Below, in pieces: positions 35,769 through 46,082 of a DNA stretch of 64,000 bases. The notes under the pieces were generated by a model. The model worked only from the letters and a program-made list of their open reading frames with translations, had not been told where the DNA came from and searched no databases. Made by a program: the position numbers and the translations under genes. Each line of letters starts with the position of its first letter. Position 1 is the first letter of the stretch. The DNA comes from Pseudarthrobacter sulfonivorans (GTDB taxonomy: Bacteria > Actinomycetota > Actinomycetes > Actinomycetales > Micrococcaceae). Location: contig NZ_CP013747.1 in assembly GCF_001484605.1 (NCBI RefSeq), positions 2,852,001 through 2,916,000 of the forward strand, in the 5' to 3' direction.

Positions 35769-37604
35769 ATGGTTGAGTGGAGCATGGCTTCACCCATAGA
35801 GGACTATGCGTTGCTGTCGGATCTTCAGACCGGTCCCCTCATATCCCGGGATGGCAGCGTGGACTGGCTCTGTTTCCCACGCTTCGACTCACCGTCGGTG
35901 TTTAGCAGAATCCTAGGCACCGATGAGCACGGTCACTGGCTCTTGGCCCCCAGCGACGCCGGTGCTGCCGTTGTCGACCGGCACTATATTGACTCGACAT
36001 TTGTGCTCCAAACCATCTGGAAGACCGGTGGCGGAACCGTCTTGGTAACCGATTTCATGCCGCTGGGGGACAACGGATCATCCCTTGTCCGCCGGGTGAC
36101 CGGTTTGGAAGGCAGTGTAGAAATGCACCAGGAACTTCGGATCCGCCCAGGGTATTCGACGGTTTTGCCTTGGATGAGCCGTGTCCGCGACAATGCGCAT
36201 ACGGCGGCGCCGGTCCTGTTGGCCATGGCCGGTCCGGATGCTCTCGCACTGAGGGGACCTCATCTTCCGCATGCCCACGCGCACGGGCACGAAGGAGAAT
36301 TCCTCGTTTCGGAGGGCGAGCAGCTTGATTTCGAACTGACGTGGTTCCCCTCGCACCGCCCGTTGCCGGCAGCGACTGACGTTGATGTGGCCCTCGAAGA
36401 AGCCACTGACTATTGGAGCCGCTGGGGAAGTCACTGCCGGCAGGACGGCGCCTATGGGGATGCGGTAAAACGTTCATTGTTGGTACTGCGGGCGCTCACA
36501 CATTTTGAAACCGGCGGCATAGTCGCAGCGCCCACCACGTCCCTCCCCGAGGATTTCGGCGGGCCGCGGAACTGGGACTATCGGTACTGCTGGTTGCGCG
36601 ATGCGGCCCTGACCCTGGAATCGATGCTGACCCATGGCTACGAAACGGAGGCACTTCAGTGGCGCAACTGGCTCCTTCGGGCCCTCGCCGGGGATCCCGA
36701 GCAGATGCAGATCATGTACGGGATAGGCGGAGAACGGGAGCTCCCTGAACGCGAGCTCCCCCACCTCCCTGGCTACGCAAACTCCAAGCCTGTACGCATT
36801 GGAAATGCCGCAGTATCGCAGTTCCAAGCTGATGTTGTCGGCGAAGTGATGGTTGCATTGGAAAGACTTCGTATGGCCGGAGGTAAGGAAGACCATTTCT
36901 CCTGGGCCCTTCAGAAGGTACTCCTGGGATTCGTCGAAAAACACATCGATGACAAGGACTTCGGCCTATGGGAGATGCGCGGTGCCGCACAGTACTTCAC
37001 CCACTCCCGCGTGATGATGTGGGCCGCCTTTAACAGTGGGATCCGGGCGGTACGGATCCATGGACTTCCTGGAGACGCTGAAAAGTGGGAGCAACTCCGT
37101 GACCGGTTACGTGAAGAGATCATGCGCGAGGGATTCAACCGGAGCATTGACTCCTTTACGCAGACCTATGGTGGAACGCAAACAGACGCGGCGCTACTCG
37201 TTATGCCCCAGGTCGGTTTTCTCCCCTACAACGACAAGCACATGCTCAGCACCGTCACACGGCTGGAACAGGAACTCCTTACCGACGACGGCCTTTTGCT
37301 GCGCTATCGGACAGAGAGCGGCGTTGATGGCCTGGAGCCGGGTGAACATCCGTTCCTCGCATGCTCTTTCTGGCTTGTGGAGCAGTATGCGCGCACAGGT
37401 CGCCAGGCCGAGGCAAAGGTCTTGATGGACAAGCTCGTGGGGCTTGCCAACGAGCTTGGTCTGCTGAGCGAAGAGTACGCAACAGACGAAGATCGGATGG
37501 CTGGGAACTTTCCGCAAGCATTCTCGCACTTGACCCTGGTCAGGGCGGCAGATGCAATGCACGGGGTGGACCGACTCAGTCTGGCGGTCGAAGCTCCCGT
37601 TTAA
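35769..37604 (+). CDS. Glycoside hydrolase family 15 protein, trehalase/glucoamylase-like
   Basis: The 611-residue protein has an N-terminal beta-sandwich (SVDWLCFPRFDSPSVF) and an (alpha/alpha)6 catalytic domain with GGPRNWDYRYCWLRDA at residues 264-279, the usual GH15 signature. Actinobacterial enzymes of this shape include acid trehalases and glucan-degrading glucoamylases. No signal peptide is seen, so it acts in the cytoplasm. The start is ATG 35769; ATG 35784 (MASPIEDYALLSD) is an alternative closer to the conserved region. The upstream stress-type element suits a trehalose role, but that is inference. Confidence 0.85.
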   Translation: MVEWSMASPIEDYALLSDLQTGPLISRDGSVDWLCFPRFDSPSVFSRILGTDEHGHWLLAPSDAGAAVVDRHYIDSTFVLQTIWKTGGGTVLVTDFMPLGDNGSSLVRRVTGLEGSVEMHQELRIRPGYSTVLPWMSRVRDNAHTAAPVLLAMAGPDALALRGPHLPHAHAHGHEGEFLVSEGEQLDFELTWFPSHRPLPAATDVDVALEEATDYWSRWGSHCRQDGAYGDAVKRSLLVLRALTHFETGGIVAAPTTSLPEDFGGPRNWDYRYCWLRDAALTLESMLTHGYETEALQWRNWLLRALAGDPEQMQIMYGIGGERELPERELPHLPGYANSKPVRIGNAAVSQFQADVVGEVMVALERLRMAGGKEDHFSWALQKVLLGFVEKHIDDKDFGLWEMRGAAQYFTHSRVMMWAAFNSGIRAVRIHGLPGDAEKWEQLRDRLREEIMREGFNRSIDSFTQTYGGTQTDAALLVMPQVGFLPYNDKHMLSTVTRLEQELLTDDGLLLRYRTESGVDGLEPGEHPFLACSFWLVEQYARTGRQAEAKVLMDKLVGLANELGLLSEEYATDEDRMAGNFPQAFSHLTLVRAADAMHGVDRLSLAVEAPV

Positions 37605-37625
37605 TGGCACGTTGTGGGAGGTGCC

Positions 37626-39065
37626 TCATTCTCCAGTGGTGCCGGCGGTAGGGATGCCCACGAAGAGCCGCCAGGGCATGGCGTGGAGGTCAAGCTGCTT
37701 CCCGGCGTATTGTGCGGGTGAGTAGATTCCCCCCATGAAGCGGCCGGTGTTGGTTGCGATGATCACATCGTTCTGGTCGACGAGGCACGTATTCGGGGGT
37801 AAGGCGCGGAGGTGCGGTTCGAGCTGGCCTTGGATTCCCCGGACAAGTACATCTGCAGCTGCTATCCCGACCATCTGCTCCCCCGAGAAAACGGCTTTGC
37901 TGAAGGTGACGATGTTTTCGTTGCTTCCGTTGGCATCCAGGTAAGCATGGCTGATGTGGACGGCTCGGTCGCCGTAGTCTTCGGGGCGCCATGTTGCGGT
38001 ACCGCCCTCATACAAGTCCCAGTCGATCACGAGCCGCTGAAGTGACTGGGGTCCCGCGGGGGCATGGCACCACGCCGCACCCGCAGGGCCGAATGAGACG
38101 TCAGGCAGGAAGCCCGCTCCGTATAAAAGTGGAACGGCCCCTGCGAGAGTCCGTCGCGAAGCGTCGTAGATTGCGTCCAGGTCAGAGCTATCTCCCTGAC
38201 GCTGGGAGCCGAGTTGAACGTGCACCGCGTGCTCAATCGAACGGATCGAAGATGAGGCCGTATCTGCCAGCAGCTCGGTAAAGGATTCTATCGATGCTAC
38301 TTCGCGTTCCTCTTTGCGGGGGCCAGGAAAAGATTCTTCGCGTGATGCATCGACGCTCATTCGTAGGTCGAGCACCCGGTTCATATCCGAACGGACATGC
38401 TCCTCGGCTAGAGCCCGGGCAAGCATCCCGTCTCCGGACCGAATCGCTTCCACGATAGCGACATGTTCTGCTGCCGCGTTCCCGTTTTCGGCAGGGGCTG
38501 CCCAGATCAGCGGCCCCACCTCGGCTTGCATCGCCATTTCCTCGCGGGTGAGCCGCACAGAACCCGAGCTTGCGGCAAGCTCGATGTGAAACCTGCTGTC
38601 GTCGCGAATCGCCTGCGCGGAATCCTCCGACGATGCAATCTTCACCGCCATGGATGCCAGGCGCCCCAGGGAAAGCCGCCCACTCCGCTCCGCAGCGGAA
38701 GCAGCTGCCGAGCCCGCCAAGAAGGCCCAGTACTCACGGATGTCGCGCAGGTCATCAAGAGAATAGGCCATGAGCGACTCACGCTCCGCCTTGATGATGT
38801 CGCCAGTACTGGCCTTGACGAAGCTTCCGCCGCCCTTGCCGCGCCGCGTCTCGAGCAGGCCGCGCCCCCGCAGCTCAGCCAACGCGGCGCGAAGAGTTAG
38901 TGTCGACACACCCATCTTGGCTGCAAGCTCGCTTTCGCTGGGCAACTGGGATCCGTCTTCAAGGACTCCGAGCTCGATGGCATACTTGAGCCGCCTCCCG
39001 ACCTCTTCCCCTCGATCAAAGGTGGCCAAGGGGGCGAATGCGAGCTGCTCTCTCCATGTGGTCAT
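37626..39065 (-). CDS. GntR/FCD regulator fused to a C-terminal sensor-like domain
   Basis: The 479-residue protein has a GntR winged helix at residues 18-88 (LPSESELAAKMGV, then ETRRGKGGGSF). An FCD domain with DSRFHIELAAS lies near residue 160. A further 220 residues resemble a PDC/Cache sensor (VHISHAYLDANGSN, LVDQNDVIIATNTGRFMGG). Standard FCD regulators stop at about 240 residues. The fusion is cytoplasmic, as no membrane helix separates the parts. The start is ATG 39065 with AAAGGAGCACC upstream. It faces a large palindrome (39118-39159) that is probably its operator. Confidence 0.82.
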   Translation of the reverse strand: MTTWREQLAFAPLATFDRGEEVGRRLKYAIELGVLEDGSQLPSESELAAKMGVSTLTLRAALAELRGRGLLETRRGKGGGSFVKASTGDIIKAERESLMAYSLDDLRDIREYWAFLAGSAAASAAERSGRLSLGRLASMAVKIASSEDSAQAIRDDSRFHIELAASSGSVRLTREEMAMQAEVGPLIWAAPAENGNAAAEHVAIVEAIRSGDGMLARALAEEHVRSDMNRVLDLRMSVDASREESFPGPRKEEREVASIESFTELLADTASSSIRSIEHAVHVQLGSQRQGDSSDLDAIYDASRRTLAGAVPLLYGAGFLPDVSFGPAGAAWCHAPAGPQSLQRLVIDWDLYEGGTATWRPEDYGDRAVHISHAYLDANGSNENIVTFSKAVFSGEQMVGIAAADVLVRGIQGQLEPHLRALPPNTCLVDQNDVIIATNTGRFMGGIYSPAQYAGKQLDLHAMPWRLFVGIPTAGTTGE

Positions 39066-39117
39066 GGACCGGTGCTCCTTTGTCAGGCATGCTTGGCTCC
39101 GCCATCTTCATTATCTA

Positions 39118-39159
39118 ACCTTTAAAGTTAAATGTCTATTGACATGTAACGTTAAAGGT
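39118..39159. promoter_or_regulatory. 42-bp interrupted palindrome, probable GntR operator
   Basis: ACCTTTAAAGTTA (39118-39130 as AACC plus TTTAAAGTTA with one offset base) mirrors TAACGTTAAAGGT (39147-39159). Inside it ATGTC (39132-39136 region) mirrors GACAT (39141-39145). It lies between the GntR fusion gene and the small MTREEAY gene, and so could control both. Confidence 0.65.
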
Positions 39160-39229
39160 CTAAGACTTAGAGGGAGATGAAAGATCTGCACCACCTCCAG
39201 CACCCGGGTTTTGAAAGGAAATGATCAGC

Positions 39230-39379
39230 ATGACGCGAGAAGAAGCCTATGCCGGTTGCCCTTCGGACTCGTACGTGGAGTTCTACGGAGGCCAGTGGCT
39301 TGTCGTCCCATTTGCGCCAGTTGAGCAGCCCTCCTTTTTCACCTGTTTGCCTCGGAGCAGGCGGGGCGCCCGTTACTAA
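39230..39379 (+). CDS. Small conserved protein MTREEAY family, copy A (49 aa)
   Basis: This 49-codon frame runs from ATG 39230 to TAA 39377-39379 and begins MTREEAYAGCPSDSYVEF. AAAGGAA lies 9 nt upstream, a good ribosome site. It is the counterpart of copy B at 35385-35534, with the same length and the same two Cys positions. It is divergent from the GntR-sensor fusion and ends 95 nt before an ABC-exporter remnant. Function is unknown. Confidence 0.7.
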   Translation: MTREEAYAGCPSDSYVEFYGGQWLVVPFAPVEQPSFFTCLPRSRRGARY

Positions 39380-39473
39380 ATTGGGCGTCTGTCTACCGTC
39401 TAGCGCCACCTGTCAGCAGCCAGCGCAGGCCTGTCCAGCCGTCACACAGATACTTCTGGAACGGCTATGACCA

Positions 39474-39845
39474 TGCAGCTGGGCGACGTGCAGGCGTTCA
39501 TCCAGTACTCGCGGCAGGCTCCAACGTATCGGCCGGCGAGAAACAGCTCCGGACGATCGCGCGGGCGTTCCTGGCACGTCGGTGCTGATTCTGGACGAGG
39601 CGACGAGCTCGGTGGACACCCGGACCGAGGTGCTGGTGCAGAAGGCGATGCGGGCTTTGCGGTCCGACCGGACGAGCTTTGTGATCGCGCACCGGCTCTC
39701 CACGATCCGCGACGCCGACCTCATCCTGGTGATGGAGGCAGGGCAGATCGCGGAGCAGGGGACGCACGCCTCCTTGCTGGCTGCGGGCTGGGCTTACGCG
39801 CGGCTGCATGAGGCGCAGTTCGCGGCCCCTGTGGCAGAAGTCTAA
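39474..39845 (+). pseudogene. Internally deleted remnant of the second ABC exporter gene
   Basis: The first 47 bp ([14 protein letters not shown]) match the membrane domain of the 33310-35367 gene. They are joined directly to the ATPase signature region (SNVSAGEKQ), and then, after a small frame-breaking loss near 39580, to [11 protein letters not shown] through the C-terminal APVAEV and stop. Walker A and most of the ATPase domain are missing, so it cannot work. Confidence 0.85.
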
Positions 39846-39993
39846 GGCCGCGTGGGACCGCCGGGATCACCGTGTAGTCGATCCTGCCGGGACAAACGGG
39901 TCGTTCGGCCCGGCAGGAAGCGGCTATGCCATCTGAAACAACGTCGGTGTTGCGTCTGGCGTCGCGGCGGTCAGCTTTCACGCGCCGGCGACA

Positions 39994-41475
39994 TCACCTG
40001 GAAGCTGGAAGCTTTGCCAGATCTGCGGCATCGTGATCTGAAGAGCGAGCAGCGGCTGCATTTTTGGAGCGACCCGATTCGTGCTGGGAATAGAACCAGA
40101 GGGGTATGTAGAGTGCCAACACGAGGAAGCCGAGCCAGGTTGAGGTCCAGCCGATCTCCAGGCTGTTCAGGTAGACCACGCCCACCAGGCACAGGGGCAG
40201 ATTGAACAAGCCAAAGGCCATGGCGACATGTTTCCAGCCCTTGGGTGCCTTGAACGGTCGTTCCAGGTTCGCGAAGGCGGGGTGCTTCTTGGCTTTGACG
40301 TAGGCGAACAGGCTGATGCCGTTGGCACAGGTGTAGCCGATGGCTGCGGCTGCAAGAATCGCCGATATGGATCCCATGGAAATCAGTGCCATGTTGAATG
40401 CTGCGGTGACGAGCATGGCAACGAACGGGGTTCCTTGCCGGTTTGTTTTGCCGAAGACCCTGGGAAGGTTGCCTTCCGTCGCCATGGAGTGCATGGCGCG
40501 GGAGGAACCCAGATAAGCCGTCTGAATGATCAGGATCATGGCGGCGATCAACATGATGATGGTGATGACGGTACCGGCTTCGCCGAAGACGGCCAGTGCG
40601 ACTGGGATCAGGGGTGAGATGGGCTCAGCCTGAACACCCTCGACACCAAGGACACCGATCACCGCTGCCTGCACCAGTACATACGAGAAGAAGCAGATAA
40701 TGCCGCAGGCAAACAGCGCTTTGGGGACGTCCTTGCCGGGTTTTTTGTATTCAGGGCCGTAGATGGCTGCCGTCTCCCAGCCACAGGCACTCCACTGAGC
40801 GATCGCAAAGATGCCGAAGAGGATCAGGATGTGATGCATGTCCCAGGACCAGTCAGCCGGCAGCCAGTTGCCGGTGATGTTCGCGAGCTCAACGTGCCCG
40901 GTCGCAAAAGGCGCGACGGCCAGGACAACCAGCGGGATCAGCGATATGGCAGCCAGGACGTAGCCCAGAAGGGCGCCATCCTTGAGGCCGAACCAGTTGA
41001 CCACGGACAACCCGGTGAAGATCACCAAGCCTGAGAGCAGTGCGAGCTGATACTCGGTAAAGGTCTCGCCCAGCACCGGGAACAGCCCGTGCAGGTATCC
41101 GCCGACCAGAATGGCGAAGATCGCCAGTACCGGATTCCAGGCAAACCAGTAGCTCCAGGCGCTGAAGCCGCCGATCAGCTTGCCCTTGTCGTACTTGCCC
41201 TTGTAGTTCTCGGTACGAAATACATGCTGCGCAAAACCTGGCAGGCCGGAGGCCTTGGGAAAGGTGGTGGCCAATTCGGCGTAGGCGGTGTTCTGAAAGA
41301 AGCCCTGGAGGACTGATAATCCCCAGACAAGGATGGCTGCAGCCGATAAATACATCGGAAGGTAGCCCAGCGAGGGCAGAATCAGCAAGGGCACTCCCAG
41401 CGCAATGGCCAGACCCTGTTTCCAGTCGATCGACCTTTCCAAATGGCCGACGCCGTCTGAATGGTTTTTACTCAT
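39994..41475 (-). CDS. APC-superfamily amine/amino-acid permease, copy 2
   Basis: At 493 residues this is the same length as the permease at 24983-26464 and very similar along its whole length (for example FRTENYKGKYDKGKLIGGF). I chose ATG 41475 (MSKNHSDGVGHLERS), which matches the start of copy 1; upstream in-frame codons are not conserved. It is codirectional with the cupin gene at 41720-42127 and linked to the trimethylamine monooxygenase cassette, so a methylated amine or related compound is its probable cargo. Confidence 0.9.
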   Translation of the reverse strand: MSKNHSDGVGHLERSIDWKQGLAIALGVPLLILPSLGYLPMYLSAAAILVWGLSVLQGFFQNTAYAELATTFPKASGLPGFAQHVFRTENYKGKYDKGKLIGGFSAWSYWFAWNPVLAIFAILVGGYLHGLFPVLGETFTEYQLALLSGLVIFTGLSVVNWFGLKDGALLGYVLAAISLIPLVVLAVAPFATGHVELANITGNWLPADWSWDMHHILILFGIFAIAQWSACGWETAAIYGPEYKKPGKDVPKALFACGIICFFSYVLVQAAVIGVLGVEGVQAEPISPLIPVALAVFGEAGTVITIIMLIAAMILIIQTAYLGSSRAMHSMATEGNLPRVFGKTNRQGTPFVAMLVTAAFNMALISMGSISAILAAAAIGYTCANGISLFAYVKAKKHPAFANLERPFKAPKGWKHVAMAFGLFNLPLCLVGVVYLNSLEIGWTSTWLGFLVLALYIPLWFYSQHESGRSKNAAAARSSDHDAADLAKLPASR

Positions 41476-41531
41476 AACAGTCTCCCTAGGACGACCTAGG
41501 GCCGTCTGTTTTTTTACTGAACAATTTAGGA

Positions 41532-41546
41532 ATTCAAAATTTGAAT
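41532..41546. promoter_or_regulatory. Palindrome upstream of permease copy 2
   Basis: ATTCAAA-A-TTTGAAT lies 57 nt ahead of the permease start in a 244-bp spacer that otherwise has no gene. It is a candidate operator. Confidence 0.4.
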
Positions 41547-41719
41547 GGCAGTGGAAAGAACTACATGGCATCGCAGCGGCTTTATTACCGCAATGTGAGG
41601 ATGTAGAAAACCCGGGGCGTGATTGTGCCATCTTTTGGACGATTGAGTCGTTGGGGGTCGTCGGTCCGGGTCGAACTAGCAGCGGACCTGGACGAAGGTG
41701 CCGGGCAGGAAAATCAGGC

Positions 41720-42127
41720 TCAGATTTCGAAGTATCGGAAGGAGTGCGACTCTGTACCCTCGGGGTTGGGGCCGTAAGTGGTTACCATGCGCGCGTAGAC
41801 CGGCGCCCAGTATCTGCCGAGCTGTCCGGGATTTACGCGTGCCGCGTCGCCCGGCCTCAGGATGACAGTCTTGCCTTCGCTCTCGATGTGGAGTTCGCCT
41901 TCCAGGACGAAGTTCGTCTCGCTGTGGGGGTGGAAGTCTTCCCAGCCACAGGCTTCCAGCTCCCACTCCGACAGGATGAGCTCGTCCCATGGGCCTACGG
42001 GATTCGAGTTTATGAACCTGCAGCGCAATCGTGGCCATTCGTCCTTCATGGCCTTCATGGACGTCGCCGGCCAGAAATCGATCGCTTTGCCCGTCGTAGG
42101 TGTCGGGAGCTGAGGCGTTGTGGTCAT
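41720..42127 (-). CDS. Cupin-domain protein of the amine cassette
   Basis: The 135-residue protein has the cupin motifs GWEDFHPHSETNFVLEGEL (His-x-His...Glu) and PGDAARVNPGQLGRYWAP, so metal ligands of motif 1 are present. It may be an enzyme or a ligand sensor. The gene is divergent from the EutQ-like gene across a control region with a CRP-like site and the repeated TetR-linked sequence. It is codirectional with permease copy 2. The exact function is unknown. Confidence 0.8.
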   Translation of the reverse strand: MTTTPQLPTPTTGKAIDFWPATSMKAMKDEWPRLRCRFINSNPVGPWDELILSEWELEACGWEDFHPHSETNFVLEGELHIESEGKTVILRPGDAARVNPGQLGRYWAPVYARMVTTYGPNPEGTESHSFRYFEI

Positions 42128-42583
42128 TGTCTTTTACCCGTTTCTTGAATGGGAAATCTGCTTTTGCGGGATGCTTCGGTGAATCTCATCAGTAGCGTCT
42201 TCGTGATCTAGGTCACGGCGCTGTCCAACACTGTGACACGGACACTTGTTCCAGTCAATGGTTCAGGACGAGGCGGTGGAAGCTTTTCGCGTGGGGCCGG
42301 TCCTGGAAATTTTAGTGAGGGGGCCAGCCTCAGAAATGTCATCTTGGACGGTTGACTTATACAGCTGTTCATGTCAAAGTTTCTGGCACGGGCTAACGTG
42401 ACTGGCATCACACCAGTACTGTTCCGTTAGCCCTGCAAATCCGAAAATCTCCGGTTTGCAATCGATCCCACGAGAGCCCCGATCGGGCCTACTCAGCTGC
42501 TTTTCAGAGCAGCCTCGCCCCAAGAATGACAGTTCTGTCAAAGATGAACAGTCCTGCCGAGCACCATTTACACAGGAGACACC
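42128..42583. promoter_or_regulatory. Divergent control region of the trimethylamine cassette
   Basis: This 456-bp region carries GTGATC-TAGG-TCAC at 42203-42216, which fits the GTGA-N2-TA-N2-TCAC form of a GlxR/CRP site. At 42246-42269 lies a 24-bp sequence (TTGTTCCAGTCAATGGTTC and five more bases) that recurs exactly at 44926-44949 in front of the TetR gene. No gene is apparent. Confidence 0.65.
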
Positions 42584-42964
42584 ATGGAAACCAACCTCGT
42601 AGGAACACTCAGCAAGGCCGGATCCATCCATAAGGTAGAAGGCGGTTATGTCGGTCTGCCGCCGATGAACGAGCCTGGGACGGTCGCTGCAATCGGTGAC
42701 TCCCTCCACAACCCCGAGGGCTCGGTCATGAGCGCCGGTTTCTTCGAATTGAAGGCCTCCGAACCCTTGGTATACACGTACACCTACGACGAAATGAAGG
42801 TAGTCGTGCAGGGTGAATTCATCCTCACCGACCAGACCAGCGGGGAAGTCACCCACGCGAAAGAGCGCGACATTCTGTTCTTCCCCAAGGGCACAACAGT
42901 CAAGTTCGAGACCCCTGAGTACGGTCTGGGGTTCTTCGCCGGCCACCGCTCCTTCGCGCCCTAG
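42584..42964 (+). CDS. EutQ-like cupin protein
   Basis: The 126-residue protein resembles the cupin part of EutQ (AGFFELKASEPLVYTYTY, QGEFILTDQTSGEV, KERDILFFPKGTTVKF). In ethanolamine systems EutQ has acetate-kinase-like activity, but single-domain homologs occur in many amine clusters without a microcompartment. CACAGGAGACACC precedes the ATG at 42584. It is the first gene of the tmm operon (162 nt spacer to tmm). The role is uncertain. Confidence 0.75.
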   Translation: METNLVGTLSKAGSIHKVEGGYVGLPPMNEPGTVAAIGDSLHNPEGSVMSAGFFELKASEPLVYTYTYDEMKVVVQGEFILTDQTSGEVTHAKERDILFFPKGTTVKFETPEYGLGFFAGHRSFAP

Positions 42965-43066
42965 GCCCCCGGGCGTTGCGAATCTGCAACGCCGGAGATG
43001 GCCGAATACCTAGGCATCACCCGCTACCGCAAACGGCACCTGGCTAGCTGCCGGCCTGACCCTTAG

Positions 43067-44527
<1,461 letters not shown>

Positions 44528-45019
44528 TTCCGGGCCACCGGCCCAGGCTGAACCCTCGCATCGGTCGTTCCTGCTGAGTGAGCCAGATTCATCGCGACCC
44601 GGGGGTCTGGACAAGTTCATGCTTGGCCCCATGGGAGGGCTGCTGGTAGTTAGAGTGCCGGTTTGTCCAGCAGCACGAAGATGTGCCCCACCCCACGGGA
44701 CCAACACTGGTTGAACCGTGGGGCGGGGCACACGACAGGCTGATCCACTTCGACCCACTGGACCTCCCAGGCAGCACCATCAATGCAGCTACGGTGATCC
44801 ACCGCTACGTCCCAGGCCAATCCCATCGCCTGACCCCTGAGGCTGGCTGCGGCCGGTCGTTGCCGGAGCCACACGCCGCCGAGATCGACCATCATTACGC
44901 GGGGCACGCGTCGGGACGGAGACGTTTGTTCCAGTCAATGGTTCAGGACAAAGGTGTAGCCATTAGTCTTAGGGAACGGGCCCCTGTCGGGCCGCAACCT
45001 GGAGACTAGAGAGTGGGCT
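44528..45019. promoter_or_regulatory. Region between tmm and the TetR gene
   Basis: This 492-bp spacer contains a 17-bp inverted repeat with one mismatch (44682-44698 with 44716-44732) that may terminate tmm. The exact 24-bp repeat of the cassette control region is at 44926-44949, about 70 bp before the TetR start. An open frame of 85 codons on the minus strand has no recognised family or ribosome site, and I do not call it a gene. Confidence 0.6.
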
Positions 45020-45607
45020 ATGCGGGTACCCGCAGAGGAACGGAAAGAACAGCTAATTGCAGCGACGGTTGAACTGATGCGTCGTGAGGGCGTTCAGTCG
45101 GTGACCATCCGGGCTATAGCCAAGGAGGCTAATGCCCCCTTGGCCACGGCACATTATTGCTTCAGCGGAAAAGACGAACTCATGGACGCGGCCGCCGAGG
45201 CATGGCTGAAGAACCTCAGCAGCTTTTCCGGCGACGTCCCGGTCCACTTGGGACTTCGTAAGGCTGTGGAACAAGTAGCGGAAGGCTACTGGCGTGCACT
45301 AGAAGAAGAGCCAGCCAGCCTCCTCGCTGAGATCGAACTCATTCTGTGGGCAACACGCAACGCCCCCGTCAGCCCGCTGGCCGCAAAAATTTATCCCGCT
45401 TACGAAAAAGAGTTAGGAAGCATATTCTCGTCCGCTGCCAACCACAGCGGTGAAAAGTGCCTGATCGGCTTTCCTACGCTTGTGCGATCTTTCCTCATGA
45501 TTTACGACGGAGCGGCCATTCAATACATGACCGACCCGAAGGCTACCGATCACCGATCAATGTTCTTCATGCTGGTGGATGCACTTCTGATCAAAGCCGG
45601 CGCCTAA
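45020..45607 (+). CDS. TetR-family regulator of the amine cassette
   Basis: The 195-residue protein has a TetR helix-turn-helix (RKEQLIAATVELMRREG, then TIRAIAKEANAPLATAHYCF) and a ligand domain. The start is ATG 45020. The 24-bp sequence present both in front of this gene and in the cupin/eutQ control region is the likely operator, which would make it autoregulated and the local regulator of tmm. The ligand is presumably an amine or its oxidation product. Confidence 0.87.
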   Translation: MRVPAEERKEQLIAATVELMRREGVQSVTIRAIAKEANAPLATAHYCFSGKDELMDAAAEAWLKNLSSFSGDVPVHLGLRKAVEQVAEGYWRALEEEPASLLAEIELILWATRNAPVSPLAAKIYPAYEKELGSIFSSAANHSGEKCLIGFPTLVRSFLMIYDGAAIQYMTDPKATDHRSMFFMLVDALLIKAGA

Positions 45608-45748
45608 ACATCACCGCCCTGCCCATGATGTGGGTATCAACCAAGAGATTATGAGGCCCAGGAGGCGCCTCGTCCCACGATGCTGCAGCGCCATTCTTGT
45701 CGCCTGCCACAGGGCGCGGGGCTAGTCCTTGGGGGCCACCCCGCCTAG

Positions 45749-46082
45749 GGAACACCGGCTACGACTACCTCAAGCAGACCTTCGCCCTGCAGGCCGAGGG
45801 CCTCGTCGACGGGGGAACGGACCCCTTCCTCATCGAAACGAGCCAGGACCTCCTGCAGACCAAAGCCGCGGTCAACGGCTGCAAGCAGGCCATCGTGACC
45901 CGCGGCGTCCGGCTCCCCATCTTCGTCGAGGTGACCGTCGAGACCACCGGAACCATGCTGATGGGATCCGAGATCGGCGCGGCACTCACCGCGCTCGAGC
46001 CGCTCGGCGTCGACGCCATCGGCCTGAACTGCGCCACCGGACCGGACGAGATGAGCGAGGAAGAAACCCGCCGGGGCGGCAT
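45749..46082 (+). pseudogene. Internal fragment of metH (methionine synthase, homocysteine-binding domain)
   Basis: The translation YDYLKQTFALQAEGLVDGG through [13 protein letters not shown] matches the homocysteine S-methyltransferase domain of MetH, but both ends are missing. At about 46082 it is joined directly to an ABC-exporter fragment. A separate N-terminal metH fragment is at 53986-54505, and the two overlap in about 75 bp of similar sequence. Confidence 0.85.

Noticed and set aside
42998..43066. A 22-codon frame (MAEYLGITRYRKRH) between the EutQ-like gene and tmm.
   Set aside because: Too short to support without conservation data, although a GGAG precedes it.
44650..44907. An 85-codon minus-strand frame considered as a transposase remnant.
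   Set aside because: No DDE or zinc-finger pattern, no terminal repeats and no ribosome site.
45620..45650. GGGTATCAACCAAGAG resembles the conserved GGATATCAACCAGAAAG of the hxlB/tkt blocks.
   Set aside because: The match is short, the surrounding conserved bases are missing, and no RuMP gene follows.
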